This document shows positions 5,394 to 5,947 of a stretch of 5,947 bases of DNA, one piece after another. Position numbers and translations under genes: made by a program. Position 1 is the stretch's first letter. Each line of letters opens with the position of its first letter. The notes under the pieces are model-generated. The model had not been told where the DNA came from. It ran no database searches and saw nothing but the letters and a program-made list of their open reading frames with translations. The DNA is from Promethearchaeota archaeon (GTDB taxonomy: Archaea > Asgardarchaeota > Lokiarchaeia > Sigyniarchaeales > SOKP01), in NCBI GenBank assembly GCA_019058135.1, contig JAHLWE010000441.1:1-5947 (forward strand), in the 5' to 3' direction.

Positions 5394-5947
5394 TTATTTG
5401 GAAATTATTCTTGAAAAATCGGTTTTTATGAAGATTATAATGCATATTATTAGTAGAAGCGTAATATAAGTAAAAGCCCAGAAGTATCCATATATTTCAT
5501 AAACTAATCCGAATAATATCGACTCAGGAAGTGAGATTAAACCTATAGATAAATAATAATATCCATAGCCTCTCCCTCGTTTGTCTTTACCTGTTAAATC
5601 TCCAACATATGCACGAGCAACAGGATCAACAAACCCACGATAAAGACCATAAACGCCAAATAAAGTTGCGACTAATAATATACTAAAAATACTAACTTGT
5701 ATAGGAAATGCTGAAACTATGCAAACACTGACAAGTAGAGTTAATCCAATAACTATTACTTTCTTTCTTCCGATTTTATCTGAAAGTTCTCCAGCAATTG
5801 GGGAAAAAATGACGTAAACAATGTTAAATAAGAGATAAAAGATAGGAATTAAAAAGACAAAATCAACGGGTACAAGTTCTGATCCTCGAATGATGAGAAA
5901 AGCCACATCTAAACTAGCGAATTCCATAACTCCTAAAATAATGATAA
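5394..5947 (-). CDS. MFS (major facilitator superfamily) transporter, C-terminal half (cut by right window edge)
   Basis: This is the C-terminal half of a membrane transporter; the rest lies beyond the right edge. The frame stays open from the edge (…IIILGV) into MEFASLDVAF, so the Met with complement 5925-5927 is internal, not a start. Numbering from that Met, hydrophobic segments lie at about 22-44, 57-75, 78-97, 122-143 and 146-167, matching TM8-TM12 of a 12-helix protein, with part of TM7 at the edge. The loop GELSDKIGRKK (46-56) is the second-half copy of the conserved MFS motif A (GxLaDrxGRk). The loop YRGFVDPVARAYVGDL (96-111) and the GYYYLSIGLISLPESILFG segment (122-140) are typical of drug/sugar-phosphate-type or uncharacterised MFS members. 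The substrate cannot be deduced. It is co-oriented with the zinc-ribbon gene but 111 bases upstream with a T-rich gap, so co-transcription is uncertain. Confidence 0.88.
   Translation of the reverse strand, partial: IIILGVMEFASLDVAFLIIRGSELVPVDFVFLIPIFYLLFNIVYVIFSPIAGELSDKIGRKKVIVIGLTLLVSVCIVSAFPIQVSIFSILLVATLFGVYGLYRGFVDPVARAYVGDLTGKDKRGRGYGYYYLSIGLISLPESILFGLVYEIYGYFWAFTYITLLLIICIIIFIKTDFSRIISK

Noticed and set aside
5925..5927. Met as start of a 177-residue membrane protein
   Set aside because: The frame is open to the window edge with hydrophobic residues before it, and the remainder is clearly only the second half of an MFS transporter, so this Met is internal.

Overview
This is a low-GC window of ordinary, fully coding-style DNA. 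It most likely comes from an archaeon, and possibly an Asgard (Lokiarchaeia-like) lineage. Three things point that way. There is a homologue of the archaeal-type DNA repair nuclease EndoQ. There is a very long SDS22/internalin-like leucine-rich-repeat (LRR) protein of a kind common in Asgard genomes. The starts mostly lack Shine-Dalgarno sites and instead have AT-rich TATA-like boxes about 35-45 bases upstream. The lineage is inferred from style and gene content; no rRNA or other phylogenetic marker is present. No tRNA, rRNA, CRISPR array, insertion sequence or integration site was seen.

Layout from left to right: (1) the first 66 codons of a minus-strand gene resembling the creatinase N-terminal domain of M24 / Xaa-Pro peptidases, cut by the left edge; (2) a 119-base divergent intergenic region; (3) a plus-strand GT-A glycosyltransferase of the GT2-like 'Glyco_tranf_2_4' type, 305 residues; (4) a plus-strand LRR protein of about 740 residues; (5) a plus-strand EndoQ-like PHP-domain endonuclease, 434 residues; (6) a convergent minus-strand small zinc-ribbon protein, 80-89 residues; (7) the C-terminal half of a minus-strand MFS transporter, cut by the right edge.

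The three plus-strand genes are separated by 104 and 123 bases, each with its own possible TATA-like element, so they look like separate transcription units. Nothing links the seven genes into one pathway: surface or lipid glycosylation, a protein-interaction scaffold, repair of deaminated DNA, transport and peptide turnover are unrelated roles. The most informative object is the LRR gene. It has two cap-plus-LRR modules fused head to tail and 28 repeats of exactly 22 residues with no length change within either module. It also has a clear 44-residue super-repeat in the middle of module one. The second point of interest is an enlarged loop between the two CxxC halves of the EndoQ zinc finger. 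I see no strong case for a new multi-gene system here.
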